NCBI GenBank assembly: GCA_021397835.1
Contig: JAJFZO010000065.1
Coordinates: 682,001-746,000, forward strand
Length of the DNA: 64,000 nt
Direction: 5' to 3'
Source: Moringa oleifera
Lineage: Eukaryota; Streptophyta; Magnoliopsida; Brassicales; Moringaceae
Shown here piece by piece: positions 1 to 13,313 of the stretch. Each line of letters begins with the position of its first letter. The stretch's first letter is position 1. The notes beneath the pieces are model-generated. The model did not search any database and was not told where the DNA came from. It worked only from the letters and a program-made list of their open reading frames with translations. Both the position numbers and the translations under genes were made by a program.

Positions 1-337
1 TCATTGTGAGCTTTCGATGGGCATGTCTAATGACTTTGAGCAAGCAGTAAGCTTCTAATTTCCTATTTTAGTTTCTCTATTATGCTTCCTTGTTTCCTGT
101 CTGCACCAACTCTTCTGACAAAAATGCAGCTGCGAAACTGCTGATGGGTATGGTGCATCAAAATGAACTGGCCTTTGTTCTTGTTGCTACTGTTGTTCAT
201 AGTTGGATAGTTTAAACAGTCAGTAATGCTCCAGTTAATGTCATTCGTAATCGTTGCAGATTGAAATGTGCAGTACCAATGTGAGGATCGGCTCAACCAT
301 ATTTGGACCAAGAGAGTACACCAAGAAGGGAGCTTAA
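1..337 (+). CDS. Pyridoxal phosphate homeostasis protein (YggS/PROSC family), 3' end
   Basis: Only the last two exons are in the window. The penultimate exon runs from before base 1 to 46 and reads CELSMGMSNDFEQA, followed by GTAAGC. The last exon is 260-337, after the acceptor TTGCAG, and reads IEMCSTNVRIGSTIFGPREY then TKKGA and TAA at 335-337. The segment SMGMS(x)DFEQAI and the G(S/T)xIFGxR ending are characteristic of the YggS/PLPHP family. These are fold-type III PLP-binding proteins without known enzymatic activity that buffer cellular pyridoxal 5'-phosphate. The SMGMS loop contributes to phosphate binding in this fold. The lysine that binds PLP lies upstream, outside the window. The C-terminal YTKKGA tail is short, as in plant members. 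The two-exon join is in frame. Confidence 0.85.
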
Positions 338-1271
338 TGGCATCTTCAAGCCTCTGTTTCCTGTGTGTTGTATGCATTGCATACTGACAGTTTACTATTT
401 TCATTGATTGTATGCAAAATCTGTATGTCACAAAATTCAGTGACAATTTGTACAATTTATTTTTATTTTTATTTTTCAATTAAATTTTATGATGTTTTGT
501 TGTGAAATTGATTTTTTTTTTTTTTTGGTGTTGATAGCTGCTTTTATATAATGTTTTAAAAACGGGATTCATGGTGTTGCTGCTTGAATTGTTATAATTT
601 ATTCAAATTAATTTGATTTAAACAAGTTGGTTTTGTTCTAAAAATTTTAAATTTTTTATCAAAATATTATTTTGTAATTTAAAATTTGAAAAATAAAAAT
701 CAAATAACAGTTAGATATTATTATTGTTTTTAAAATAATAATAATCATTATTTTATATTATTTATTTTTATAGTATAATTATTTCTTATTCATCATAATT
801 CATTATTTAATTCAGTTTTAGTTCGGTTTTTGTTTCTTTAATCTTTTTTTCTTTTTGGTTTAATGATCGATTTTTTTTAATAATTTTGGACTGCTTAAAT
901 AATTTTTTTGGTTGTTTAGTTAATTTTTATATTTTGCCATATCAAATTTTATTAATATTTTTTTATATTTGAAAATGATTTTATCAATTAAATAATTTAT
1001 TAAAGACTACTAATAGTGGTATTATTGGTAATTTAGTGTTGATTTCAGAATTATTTTATGATCTGTAAAGCAGTAAATTTCAAATAAAGTTAAAACAGTC
1101 GCATGCTTGCCGAGTCGAACTCGGTCACTCACATTCTTTCCTGCACTCGCTGCTTCGCGTCAACTCAAAAACCTCTCTTTAAAATAAACCCCGTGCCCGC
1201 CTCTTATCTAAAACCTCCCAGTCCTCGTCATTTCCTGGCTCCGCAAGGCAACTAACTTCCTAGCAAGAAAT
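338..1271. other. 3' UTR of the PLP protein gene, AT-rich spacer and branching-enzyme promoter
   Basis: No coding region is seen. The first ~150 bases are probably 3' UTR of the PLP-binding protein gene, with T-rich stretches at 455-530. Bases 600-1080 are very AT-rich, with no recognisable repeat family. From about 1095 the composition becomes GC-richer and CT-rich (1120-1270), as expected for the promoter and 5' leader of the downstream gene. Confidence 0.5.
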
Positions 1272-4200
1272 ATGATCTCACTCTCTCTGCAAGCCAAAAT
1301 TTCCCTCCATTCCAACAGGCCTTCTCTTAACTTTCACTCGCAAAGAAGATCGCAAAGAATCAGTTTTCCCAAGAAAATCAAAGGGAAGGTCACATGCTTA
1401 TCGTCTGACCAACCACATCAACAACAACGCACAAAGAAGAGGAAGAACGTCAGTGACAGTGAAAAGGGGATTGACCCAGTTGGCTTTCTTGCAAGAGTCG
1501 GCATTACCCATAAATTATTTTCTCAGTTTCTTCGTGAAAGGTAAAAAGAGTGCGGAAAGGATAAGGTGTCATCTGTTTGCTTGCTTAGACACTGTTTGGA
1601 AGAAAGAATAGGCTTGATGATTTAATCTTTTTTTTGTTTTGGTCCTTTTCATTTCATGGGAGCTAAGGCCAGTGATACCTTCTGCTATGCCTTTGCAAAA
1701 GTTTTGATTGATGAAGAAAAGGAAGGACAAGGGTAGTTGCGAGGAAGTACAAAAAAACGAAGCTTGAATTAATTTGTTTGCTGATTCGCATTTTATATTT
1801 TCGTAGGAGCTGGGACGAGTGGGAATTCTTAATATTGGCTTAGTTTCAGGGTATTTATCTTTGGAAAGTTGAAAATTTTGCTTTTGTTATGTCAGCCGTC
1901 CTTTTACACAGTGAAGAATATAGATGGTTTATCACTCACTATGTTGGGTAATTATTCGTTTTTGTAGTTTGCTTAAACCAGGTGTTTCTCTTTCTTTTTA
2001 TTTTTACTTTTTCCAATTTCACAGGCATAAAGCATTGAAGGACCTTAAAGATGAAATTTTCAAACGTTATTTCAATCTGAGAGATCTTGCCTCTGGGTTA
2101 GTTGAACAGAAAGCTCCCTCTCTATCTCTCTGACTTTAGAATCTTGTTTCTGTTTTGTCTTTAATCTTTGTTTATTGCCTGTACTTGATTTTCTGTTCAA
2201 TCTTTATTTTTGCTAAAGAGGAATGCTATTTGAAATGGTTGGACGATTCTATTGAAGTTGTTGCATGGTAAATGCAATTGATTTAATAACAGAGTGCTTA
2301 AAAAGTTTTTGGAATGTTATTAGCAATAAATGTTAATCCGGTGAATTGTTCTTGTATTTTTGTCTAGGTTTGAAATATTGGGTATGCATCGTCACATGGA
2401 ACATCGGGTGGACTTTATGGACTGGGCTCCAGGTTTGATTTGCATATTCCTTCTGTGGAATAATTTTGACCAATTTAAAGATTGTGAGCTTTTTTTTATT
2501 TTTTCCAATAGCTTAGTTATTGGTCTGCTGGATTTTGACCAAAATTTTTGACATGACCTTCTATAGTGCCTTTGAGAACTCATTGCAGCTAACTATTGAT
2601 CACAGGTGCTCGCTACTGTGCACTGATTGGTGACTTCAATGGGTGGTCACCAACGGAAAATGCTGCAAGAGAGGGTCATTTTGGCCGTGATGATTATGGA
2701 TACTGGTTTATCATTGTTGAAGATAAACTGAGAGAAGGTGAAAAGCCAGATGAACTTTATTTTCAGCAATATAACTATGTAGATGACTATGATAAAGGTG
2801 ATAGTGGTATCACAATTGAAGAGATCTTCAAGAAAGCAAATGATGAATACTGGGAACCTGGTGAGGACAGGTTTGTGAAAAACCGTTTTGAAGTGCCAGC
2901 AAAGTTATATGAGCAGTTATTTGGCCCTAATGGCCCTCAAACAATTGAAGAGTTGGGAGAAATACCAGATGCTGAAACAAGATACAAAGCATGGAAAGAG
3001 CAACATAAAGATGACCCACCAAGTAACTTACCACCATTCGATGTGATTGATAATGGAAAAGAATATGACATTTTTAATATTGTTTGTGATCCTGCATGGC
3101 AAGCGAAATTTAGTGCTAAGAAGCCTCCCCTGGCATATTGGTTGGAGACGCGTAAAGGAAGGAAGGCTTGGCTGAAAAAATACATTCCGGGTGTTCCTCA
3201 TGGAAGCAAGTACAGGGTGTATTTTAACACTCCTGATGGACCACTGGAACGGGTCCCAGCTTGGGCATCGTATGTGCAACCAGGTAATCATCTTCTGCAT
3301 CTCCTACAAGTTTCTTGCTTCATCAATGTGCTTATGGAGCAGCAGATAGTTTGTTGGAAAATTTAATCATTTTTCCTCATCTAGTTGACTCATCCATGCT
3401 TTCTCTGATCAATAATGATAAAAGAAAGATGATAAATTTGGAACCTTTACATTCAAAGGAGCAATCGTATTTGGTTTGCCAAATACATGAACCCACTATT
3501 TTGAAGTTGTTGCCTCATTTCTCTTTTTCTCTTGTGGGCCTAAATACTAAGATAGTGATTCTCTCCCCATTGCCATATAAGTGAGTAATAGGCGCTGCAT
3601 TTCCTTGAATAAAAAATGTCATTCGAAGTTAAAAATCTGTGGCAGGGCTATGTTCTTTCAGAATCTACTGGGAGCTCCTGCTCTGCTCCTTGCTTTACTC
3701 TGGTTTCTACAGCTTTCCCTCACTCACAAGCATAATATCTTCTTTGTTTCCATCATGTCATACAAATCTAATAATCATACACATCTAGCATTTTGCTTAC
3801 TTCATGCAAACATTGTTAATTATACGCAGATGCTGAAGGTAATCAAGCCTATGCAATACACTGGGAACCACCCCCTGAATGTGCATACAAATGGAAAAAC
3901 ACCCAACCAAAAGTTCCAAAATCCTTACGTATATATGAATGCCACGTTGGAATCAGTGGAAATGGGCCAAAAATATCTTCTTTCAATGATTTTACTGAGA
4001 AGGTGAATTACTAATATTCCATCCTTCACATGTCTAATTTAATTCTAATATGGTAGTCATATCTTGTTTCTCTTTTACATATTCTTTTTTCCTCCTTCCC
4101 TCCCAATGTTCCAGGTCCTCCCTCATGTAAAGGAAGCTGGATACAATGCAGTCCAGTTGATTGGAATTGTTGAGCACAAAGATTACTTTACTGTTGGTTA

Positions 4201-7200
4201 TAGAGTGAGTTATACATTCATCCCAGTTTTTCCCACTTGAATGTTCAACATTCTCTTTAAATATATCTCTTGTGTTCCTGAGGGGCAGGCATCTGAATCA
4301 ACTTCTGTCATTTAACAATGCTAAATGGGAAAAGTGTATTATAATAAATTAATGCATTCCCAAAATTTTCATTTTCATCACTTTGTCATAGCTGTTGCTA
4401 ACAATTTATGTATCATGCGTTATATTTTCATCTTACATGAAGTTAATTCCGGAAGATATGGATATGCATGTAAAATTTGTGGGTACCTAATTAATGTGTT
4501 TTTCCAGTTTTATTAGTCTATTTAATACTACAGCCCTCACATTGTTGATGTTCTCACTTTGGTTTCCTCATTGTCAGGTGACTAATCTGTTTGCTGTTAG
4601 TAGCCGATATGGCACCCCTGATGACTTCAAGCGCCTAGTTGATGAAGCACACGGTTAGTATGGTTCTTCAGATTCTATTGGTTTCCTTTATCGCCCTTAA
4701 GCATTTTTCCATGCAAGTGGCAGATTGACTTTGCTTAGCTTGTATACTTTGTAAGTTTTGTTGTTTTATCCACCACAACTTGTTTGAAGATGGAGCAAGA
4801 TTGTGATAACTTTGATTGTGGTTTGATTTACACCTTTTTGTTTTCTGGTACTCAACAACTAAAAGGAAAAGGGATGACCGGAATTGAGTTTTCTGCCAAA
4901 TTTTAAACTCACAACTTATGCAAATTAGGAATAACTTGCAACTAGGAGCAGCATGTTGCTGACACTGGAATATCACTCTGTTGATAATAGATGTTTTTAT
5001 AGTCAAGCATCTTCTTTCAAAATTTCTTTTCTTAAGCAATTTCCTTACACATCAGTATTGAATCCTTCTTGTTATTCATCTGATTTCTGGTCAGTGCCAA
5101 TAAGGCTAATATGTTGTCATGACATTCTTTCACTTTACAGGACTAGGCCTGCTGGTTTTCTTAGACATTGTCCATTCTTACTCAGCTGCTGATGAGATGA
5201 TTGGACTTTCACTTTTTGATGGATCAAATGATTGCTACTTCCATACAGGTACTCTGTCTGGCACTCTTCATCTCTTTCTCTCTTGGTGATACTGGTGTCT
5301 GTTCTCTTGGATACTGCTTTCTGGTCACATCTCAATGACTTATTGGCTTGTGTGTGACAGTTCCTGTAAAAATACAATGATATATCATTTCTTGAGAGTT
5401 GCTAGTACCCATGTGACATTTTTGCGTTATGTGGTCTAGAGAGCCAGTATTCCTTTCCCCCACATTGTCTGCAAGCATATGCCTTCCATAAATCATGTGT
5501 CTAGAGCCAAGAAGAAAATTATGGCGTTAACCCCAATAGTAATCTTTTGGATGGTGTGGAAGGAAAGGAACATAAGGGCTTGTGACGGGATGGAAACTTT
5601 GCTTGCGTTGATCAGGGACGGATCGGGGCTGCTATTGAACTTTTGGGTGACAAGTAAATGGTGTAAATGGGATAGATCTAGTGGAGTTCCTAAACTCTTA
5701 GCATCTAATTAACTAACTAATTGTGCAGGGCAGCACCCCCTTGATACTCAATGTATACTAATATGATTCTTCGTTTCTGATCAAAACACATAAATCATTT
5801 GGTTGTTTCTTTTGAATAGTCAATACAGGTTTAATGCATTTGCAAGCTGATTACTTGATCTTTATGGGAATATCATTTTGTGCTTGATTTTGTACTTCAA
5901 CAGGTAAACGAGGTCATCACAAGTACTGGGGCACCAGAATGTTCAAATATGAGGATCTTGATGTTTTACATTTTCTCCTATCAAATTTGAACTGGTAAAT
6001 GTGGAGCACAGTCAAGCTTCCATTTTCTATACTTTGCACGTGAATAAGCACTAATTGCACCTGAATCATTCTCTCTTCTTTACCTCTTCCTTCTTCACAT
6101 TCTTGTTTGTGCCAAGTTCTCATATAATAAGCTGTTAGTTAATTTCTTTCCTTTTTTTTTTTTTGGGAATTGAAAAAGAGACAGACTATGTCTTCTAGGA
6201 TATCATTGGATGGTATTTTGTATGAGATAATCTTTGAGCAGGTGGGCTGTAGAGTACCAAATTGATGGCTTCCAGTTCCATTCTCTTGGATCAATGATTT
6301 ACACACACAATGGTTTTGCCTCTTTTACTGGCGACTTGGAGGAGTAAGTCATATTAACCACACCTTTTGTCTACATTTTATATTTTATTAATACTCCTTT
6401 CAGTTCTTTGGCTAGATGGTGCCATTTAAAATTTTTCTGAAAAATATATTGCATAATTGGCAAAACCTAATAACATAATGGTGGAATTAGTTGGGTATTT
6501 TTTTTTATTTAATGATTAAGATTGTTGATGATCTTACTTTTACTTTTTATGATTGTTATTTGGCATATTAACAGTCTGATTGCTGGCTAACTAGCTTTTG
6601 TTAAAAAAAAAAAACATAATAACATTAATAAATAAGAAGAGATGCCTCAATCAGTAATTGTTTTGGGCTTCTTCTGGGTAGTACAGAAGCATTGTGGGGA
6701 AGAGGTAGGCTTGATGCTTGTTTTACTTCTCAAGAGAAAGAAGGAAAATACGCTTAACTCTAAACTTGCAAGATCTTATGCTATTTTTAATTCCTATGGT
6801 GAACCTCGCCATTCATTCTTAAGTTGTTTTTGGTTCTGCTGTACACTCGTGTTTATCATTAATTAGGAATTGATTTGACAATGGATCTTACTTCATTACA
6901 GGTACTGCAATCAATATGTTGACAAAGATGCTTTGATATACCTCATTTTGGCTAATGAGATACTGCATGCTCTGCATCCTAATATAATAACAATTGCTGA
7001 AGATGTAAGTCCCCATGGTTTCTTGTGTTGTTCTTTACATGAGGAATCCAAGATTTTTCTTTTGGAGTGTATTTATGAGACCATCCGGACATTATTTCTT
7101 TTTCGATTTTGAGAGTTATATGTTACTGTAGTGGCTGCTCACTGGACGATGTGTTAGCCCATAGTTTTAGGCCAGTTATCCATTATGGTCTTCCTTCTGT

Positions 7201-10200
7201 GTTCAATCACCTTATCTCCAAAAACCAATTGTATGGATCCATATCAGAATGCATCTGCTAAGTTGGCAACAATCCACACCACACTCCAACCACCATAAAG
7301 TGAGGAAGGAAAAGCCAGATAGAATACCATGCTATTTTTGTCTCTGCTCTTAGGAAGTTTTATATAAATACTCCTGTTACTCGTTGACAGGCCTCATCTG
7401 GAGTTGCAGGTCAATGTGTACTAACGCTATCATTTTATACATGGACACATCTTGGAGTCTTAACATATATTATCAGTTTATGACAGACACAAGCAACGGT
7501 GTGTGCCCAGAATTCTTTGATCACATAATCTCTGACCTTACCATGATTTTGTTGGAATTATGAAAACTCCTTAGACCCTTTTCTGGAGTGTAACATTGCA
7601 TCAAGTGGTGCTAACTGCCAGTTATATTATTCTAGGCTTATTTTTGTAATTGAGGCCTATATCTTATCCCAATTTGATATTTTCTCCCAATTTATATTTT
7701 CTTGGCTGTTGTTATTAACTATGTAACTTTGTCATATCATAGGAAAACATTTAGTCTGTCTTGTTCTTTATTTTTTGAAATGCTGTGAAGTTTCATTTGT
7801 TTCATTGTTTAGGCAACATTATACCCTGGATTATGCGAGCCAACTTCGCAAGGTGGTCTGGGATTTGATTATTACGTCAATCTTTCTGCACCAGAGATGT
7901 GGTTGTCTCTTCTTGAGAACGTACCTGACCATGAGTGGAGCATGAGCAAGGTTGTATGATTTGATATCCATTGGTTATCTTGTGAGATTTTGTTGTTGCC
8001 TTCTTAATTCTTTACAAGCATTTGCAGATTGTCAGTACGTTAATGGCCAACAGACAATATGCAGATAAGATGCTTATCTATGCTGAAAACCATAACCAAG
8101 TAATCTTCTACTTCATCTCTTATTCCAGATGAACGCTTTCTTTGATATATTATTAAAAGAAATTCATAGAGAATTGTAATTTTATTTGTGTGTTTAGTTG
8201 ATTACTACATCATATAATTACAATCTTGTGTGTCAGTCTATATCTGGAGGGCAGTCATTTGCGGAGATATTGTTTGGTGACATCAAGGAGGATTCTCCTG
8301 GCTCAAAGGAGGCACTGCTTAGAGGCTGTTCATTGCACAAAGTATGCCATGTTTTCACTTATTGTAGTTAGTACGTGAAGGTTTTTTCTCTATGTCAAGC
8401 TTGACTTGATTTTCCTCTGTTTTCTATCTTACCATCTCTGTCTCTCTTTCTCTAATAAGTTGAATTTGAAAACAAGTGGGTGACTAAACCCATTTAACTA
8501 CAATTCTTGTCATACTGGGGGAAAATCTAGTGTTTGTGTGAATATGTGATGCAATGGATTCCTTTTCTTTTTCAAGTGTCCATTCCTTTGTCATGCTTTT
8601 CATTAGATCTAGCAACTTCTGATTAATTTTCTTCTATTTGAGCCAGATGATAAGATTGATTACATTTACAATTGGTGGCCGTGCTTATCTCAACTTTATG
8701 GGCAATGAATTTGGGCATCCTAAGGTGAGATCACTTGTGCGTATATTATCTATGAAGACATTTTTTCTTTTCCTTAGAGCTAATGATCTTATTCTTGTAG
8801 AGGGTTGAGTTCCCAATGCCAAGTAACAACTTCTCATTTTCACTTGCTAATCGTCAATGGGACCTGTTGGCAAGTGGAGGGCTATATCGTGATTTGTTCT
8901 CCTTTGATAAGGTGTCAAGTCTATCTCTTTCTATTGCAGTGCTACTGTTATCTCATATGCAATTGGTACAACCTTGATTTTCTTTCGATTGTGACTGAAA
9001 GATCATGTCGCCTGCAGTTTAAAAACACTAGAAATGTTTACATTGTACATTGACCTTCTCAAAGTCGTTTTCCCTCCCCTCTGGATACAGTGTGTAATTG
9101 ATAATCTTGTTTGTAATCCTTTTACTTTAATGGCTGCAGTAGCAATAAAATTACTCCTTCCTTTTTTATAGGACCTGGTATTCATAAAATGGTATTCAAG
9201 AGGGTCAAAAAGCAATATAAGTTCAAGAAGGGGGATCCATCTTAAACTTAGAAAGGTCTTGTTTATGTAAAGAGGATCTTCTGTGCTAGAAGACTACCTT
9301 TTTTCAGCTCAAAAAGAATCCTTTTGATCTTATCTAGGAAGTATATGCTGTCTGCTTCATTAGAAATCATTTGGTTAGTTTACATTGATGTTGGTAAGTC
9401 AAAAAGTTTACTAAAAGATGAATAAGAAATACCAGTCCATTACCGAAATGATTGCGTTGTCACTAATTAACTGATTCCTCCTTTTCTAGGATCTGATGAA
9501 GTTGGATGAATCAGAAGGGGTACATTCAAGAGGTGCACCCAACATTCACCATGTGAACGATACGAATATGGTATTGCAAAATTCTCTATTATTTGCTTAT
9601 TTTGATCATGTAGGTTGCATGTGATGCATTTGTGTATAGGCATGCATGTTCTCTGTCAACTTACCAATGCCTTTCATCAACTACTTGTGGATAGGCATGT
9701 ATTGTCACTTTGTGCTTTTTTACATCCAGATTTAAAAGGATCAAAATCCAGATAAATGCAGGAAGTGAAGATGACCTATTAGATGTCATGTGGGTTGGAG
9801 AAAGGGAGGGAGTGCATATCCAGTTTAAGTAACTTCTGGGCCAGATCAAAAACACCAAAATGGCCTTCACATCAGAGTTTAAAAGCAACCATTTAGATCT
9901 TTCTTGAACATGTTTAGACATTTGGTTACCAAGAAATATTTAAATCTATGCAGCTTCCAATATAAACCAGCCATGAAACTAATTTCACAAGTAGCACTTC
10001 AGAATTCTCTCTTCAATATTTCTGAATCACAAGAACGAAATTGGTATGGGAAATTTAGCTAGATCGATCTAAATTCTTGGGGCTTAATATGAGAAATGTC
10101 ACAATAATATTTGGGCTTATCTTGAAGCCTTTTAGCCGTCAATTATTTTTGGTGAATTTACTTTTTATTTTCCATTGTTTCAAGGAACAAATATCATAAG

Positions 10201-11192
10201 CTGCATAAATTTCTTAGTAAACAAAAGCACTCGTCCTTATGTTCAGGTAATATCCTACATCAGAGGTCCTCTTCTCTTCATATTCAACTTTCATCCAACA
10301 GATTCTTATGAAAGACACAACGTGGGTGTAGAAGAAGCTGGAGAGTATCAAGTAAGTGATTATATTTATTTTGATCAGTTAGTTGCGTAGTCTCGATTTT
10401 CTTAATTACGCATAATTTTTCTTTATGATCTGGTCATGGCTACAACTTACAGGAATAGTTCTGGAGGCACATTTTCCAGGGCTTTGAAGTAATAGATAAA
10501 CTTTAATGTATATATGATTACATAAATTGAATATCTCTTTGTTTTGGATGAACGTCATATCTCACAGACAAAAAGGGTATTTGTCACCACCCCTGCGACT
10601 CACTTAGTGTTGCTTTTTCCGATTTACAGGTCATATTGAACACTGATGAAATCAAATATGGAGGGCAGGGGCTTGTAAAAGAAGATCAATATCTTCGAAG
10701 AACAATTAGCAAAAGGTAATATTATCAACTCTTTTGAACTTTTATATTCTTTGTGGCAATTTTGTTTTCTGCTTTCTATTTATCTGAATCTAGAATCTGC
10801 CTGTGCAGAGTTGATGGTCTACAAAACTGCTTAGAATTGTTTCTGCCTGCTAGGACTGCCCAGGTTAGTAATTTATTCTGCATCTGTTGAGTGTCAATAA
10901 CTGTTGGGATCGTTGGAATCCTATTATCTTTTGTATTTAAACCACATCTTAGTTTTGACCTCTGCTTTTGTTATACAAATCAATGTAAACTGAGGGCTTC
11001 ATGTATGATTTATCCCTGGCAATGGAGCCTTGAAAGCCAAATCCTTGAGTCTCAGAATTGTTAAGAGTTGCAATGCTCTGATATGCAAATAAGGTCCTCG
11101 AGGTCATACTGATTTCACATGTTTATAGAACTAAGTGCTTTCTCTTTTTCCTTTTGCAGGTTTACAAGTTAACTCGGATTTTAAGAGTGTGA
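1272..11192 (+). CDS. Plastid 1,4-alpha-glucan branching enzyme 3-like protein (GH13, BE1/EMB2729 type)
   Basis: Twenty-one exons: 1272-1540, 2025-2096, 2368-2432, 2606-3283, 3830-4002, 4115-4204, 4578-4653, 5141-5248, 5904-5994, 6242-6343, 6902-7004, 7813-7950, 8028-8099, 8237-8341, 8647-8724, 8801-8911, 9490-9570, 10247-10351, 10630-10715, 10809-10863 and 11160-11192. They total 2691 nt and encode 896 aa. The first ~45 residues are Ser/Lys/Arg-rich and look like a plastid transit peptide. A CBM48 module follows around residues 110-160 ([10 protein letters not shown]), then a GH13 barrel and a C-terminal all-beta domain. GH13 region I is present (DIVHSY) and region III keeps the acid/base Glu608 (TIAED). 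Region II reads [10 protein letters not shown] with His554 where branching enzymes have the Asp nucleophile, and region IV reads ENHNQ with Asn678 instead of Asp. Length and architecture match the plant-specific third branching-enzyme class (Arabidopsis At3g20440, embryo-essential), not classical SBEI/SBEII. Classical glucan branching activity is doubtful; that point is inference. Confidence 0.93.
5479..5830 (+). mobile_element. LINE (non-LTR retrotransposon) 3'-end fragment inside an intron
   Basis: Within intron 8 of the branching-enzyme homologue, bases 5479-5712 stay open. They include [20 protein letters not shown], which resembles the end of the zinc-binding region after plant LINE reverse transcriptases (pattern W..(P)..IFW.(V/I)WKERN.R). 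The following 100 bases (GCAGGGCAGCACCCCCTTGA ... TTCTGATCAAAA) resemble the usual 3' tail of such elements. No upstream reverse transcriptase or endonuclease is seen, so this is a 5'-truncated dead copy. Boundaries are approximate. A chance match is possible, because the similarity is short and judged from memory. Confidence 0.5.
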
Positions 11193-12439
11193 TACTTTTT
11201 GCATTGCTGGAGGAAACAGGCAAGGCAGAATTTGATGAACAAAAAAGGGTAACACTACTTGCTCATTGAACGAGCTTATGTTGTCATAGTGTCTCTTGCA
11301 AGAGTAGATGTTGCAGCCATAGATTTACCAGAAAGGAGGAGCTGTATTTGCAAGTGTTGTAGTCCTTTTCCGCCAAATTAAGTTGCTAGTGGTGGCTGGT
11401 TGTTGCTACTCTCAGAAGCTGCAAAAGCTGGTTCAGGGAACTAATCCATAGTGACGCGTAGAAGAGATATTCTCATCCAAGGAAGGGATCAAAAGCTCTC
11501 AAGAACTGAACCTGAGGCTTCCTGACTCATGTGGGTAGATATATGCATCCGGGTGTACAATGTCTTTATGCATCTCATCTTTCTCTGTTACTGGAAAATG
11601 TGATCTTTTGTGGAAAGTGATGCTTTGTTTTTTGTAAACAAGAGAGGTGCTCAGTCTCAGATCTTACTCCTTCATGGTCTGCAATATCCTACTAGTTACA
11701 ATCCTTTTCTGTTGAAAGTTCTATGCAGTTTTGAGTTCACATTATGTTGTCATCCTTATACATTGAACGCACATTCCAGTCTTATTTGTCTCCCTCTTTG
11801 TTTCGGTCTCTTGGTTACACAGAGCTCAGTTGCTGGGTGGAACCCATGACTCCTTGTAACTTCCGTCAAATGGAAATTCTTGTATTGTTAATTGCCACCA
11901 TTAAAGCACAGTGTTTAATATCATAAAAAGAAGAGTAAATACGGGAAAAAATAATTAATCATGTTTTTTACTTTAATTTTATTGTTACTATGAAGTTTTG
12001 TAGATTTAGAATGTTAATTTGGTTTTTTCTCTCTTCATTTTCAGCTACTTCCATTGTTGATTATGTCCAAGGCCTTAAAAAAAAGAGCGAGAAGCCATGA
12101 GGCATGGGCCCATAGATCTGAGGATGAACCACTATTGATTGAGTTATGATGTCATCATATTTATATAATTGAGGGTGAAATTAAGTCTGATTGAGGTGAG
12201 ATCTTTTTTAATTTGGCATGAGATTATGTTACTGTAGACGGATTTTATGAAAACCAAAAAAACCTAAGAAAGAGATTCTTCGATTGTGGGAAGCTTAGGG
12301 TTTGTTATTTGGTTCATCATTCTTGATAACATCATAGGTCATCTTGCTGTTTTGTTATATTATTTTGCTACTTTCAAATATCATGTTAGTGACAGTGAAT
12401 TGGGCTCTTGGGATGCAAATCTGCTATTGCTCCCAATGG
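11193..12439. other. 3' UTR of branching-enzyme homologue and spacer
   Basis: The stretch after the TGA is 3' UTR-like to about 11,930 (T-rich blocks, no conserved coding). Bases 11,930-12,440 hold AT-rich spacer leading into a retrotransposon fragment. I see no gene here. Confidence 0.4.
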
Positions 12440-13313
12440 ATTCCAAGCTTTCTTCCTTATCAGTCCATCCATCAACGATTCACTAGGCGTCTCCTCTGCT
12501 TTACTCTCATCCCGCCAGACACCACAAACTCAGCCAATTTCTAGCTCAACCTCGAGTCCCTTATCTTCGTGCCGTTCATTATCTGTTAAAGCATCTCAAA
12601 AACCGTCCTGAGCAGGGTCTTTTCTTTCCATCAGCCTCTTCTGCCTTCCAGCTGAAAGGTTTTCTCTGATTCTGATTGGGGCACCTGCCCAGGCTCTAGC
12701 CGCTCTATCACTGATTTTTGCATCTTTCTTAGAGATTCCCTCATCCCATGGAAAACCAAGAAGCAGTTCTTGCACTTCTCTGCTGAAGCTGAATACCGAG
12801 CCTCGGTTGCCATCACAAGTGACATTTTTTGGATTCACCAATTGCTCAGAGATCTGCAAGTCTCGTTTCGTCTCCCTGTACTGTTGTTCTGTGATAATTA
12901 CGCAGCAATTTACATTGCCTCCAACACTGTTTTTCACAAATGCACGAAACATATTGAGATTGATTACCACTCTGTTGGAGATATTATGCTTGCTGGGACG
13001 ATCAAGCTGCTGCCAATTTGTTCCACCAATCAGCTCGCATATGCTTTCACCAAGCCTTTACCCTCTGGCATGCTTTTTCAGTTCTCGTCAGATATCTGTG
13101 CAAGACATCCACAGGCGAGGAGAACAATTAAATTCATGTTAGTCTTGGTTTGATGGTTAGTTATGCTGACGTGTTCATCTGTAATTGCTTGAACTGTTGT
13201 ATTTAAGCCAAAAGGCATGTATTTTGCCTGAATAACAGAAGAATCATTTTTGCAACTCTGTTCGTCTCTGTCTATTCTCCATCTCCTCTCTCTTTGATTC
13301 TGGTTTATTCCCA
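12440..13313 (+). mobile_element. Ty1/Copia retrotransposon fragment: RT end, RNase H and probable 3' LTR
   Basis: Bases ~12,470-12,655 encode the end of a Copia reverse transcriptase (HKLSQFLAQPRVP near 12,533). The reading frame then shifts by one base near 12,660. From there the RNase H domain is open to about 13,080: SDWGTCPGSS, KTKKQ, FSAEAEYRAS, LLFCDNYAAIYIASN, TKHIEIDYH and AYAFTKPLPSG. These follow the conserved order of Copia polyproteins. Only the 3' third of pol remains; gag, protease and integrase are absent. Downstream, 13,137-13,313 starts TGTTAG and ends CCCA, has a TATTTAAG box near 13,200, and could be a short LTR (TG..CA). No left LTR or target duplication was found, so this is a truncated relic. 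It abuts the broken RNase III-like gene. Confidence 0.75.

Noticed and set aside
63..479. A 138-codon minus-strand frame across the PLP-binding protein's last exon
   Set aside because: It lies antisense to a recognised exon, has no ATG-based family match and is low-complexity at its end.
2937..3300. Minus-strand frames opposite the large branching-enzyme exon
   Set aside because: They mirror a conserved GH13 exon on the other strand; the plus-strand reading is confirmed by motifs.
6642..6866. A 74-codon plus-strand frame in intron 10 of the branching-enzyme homologue
   Set aside because: It lies between two exons that join in phase, and shows no motif.
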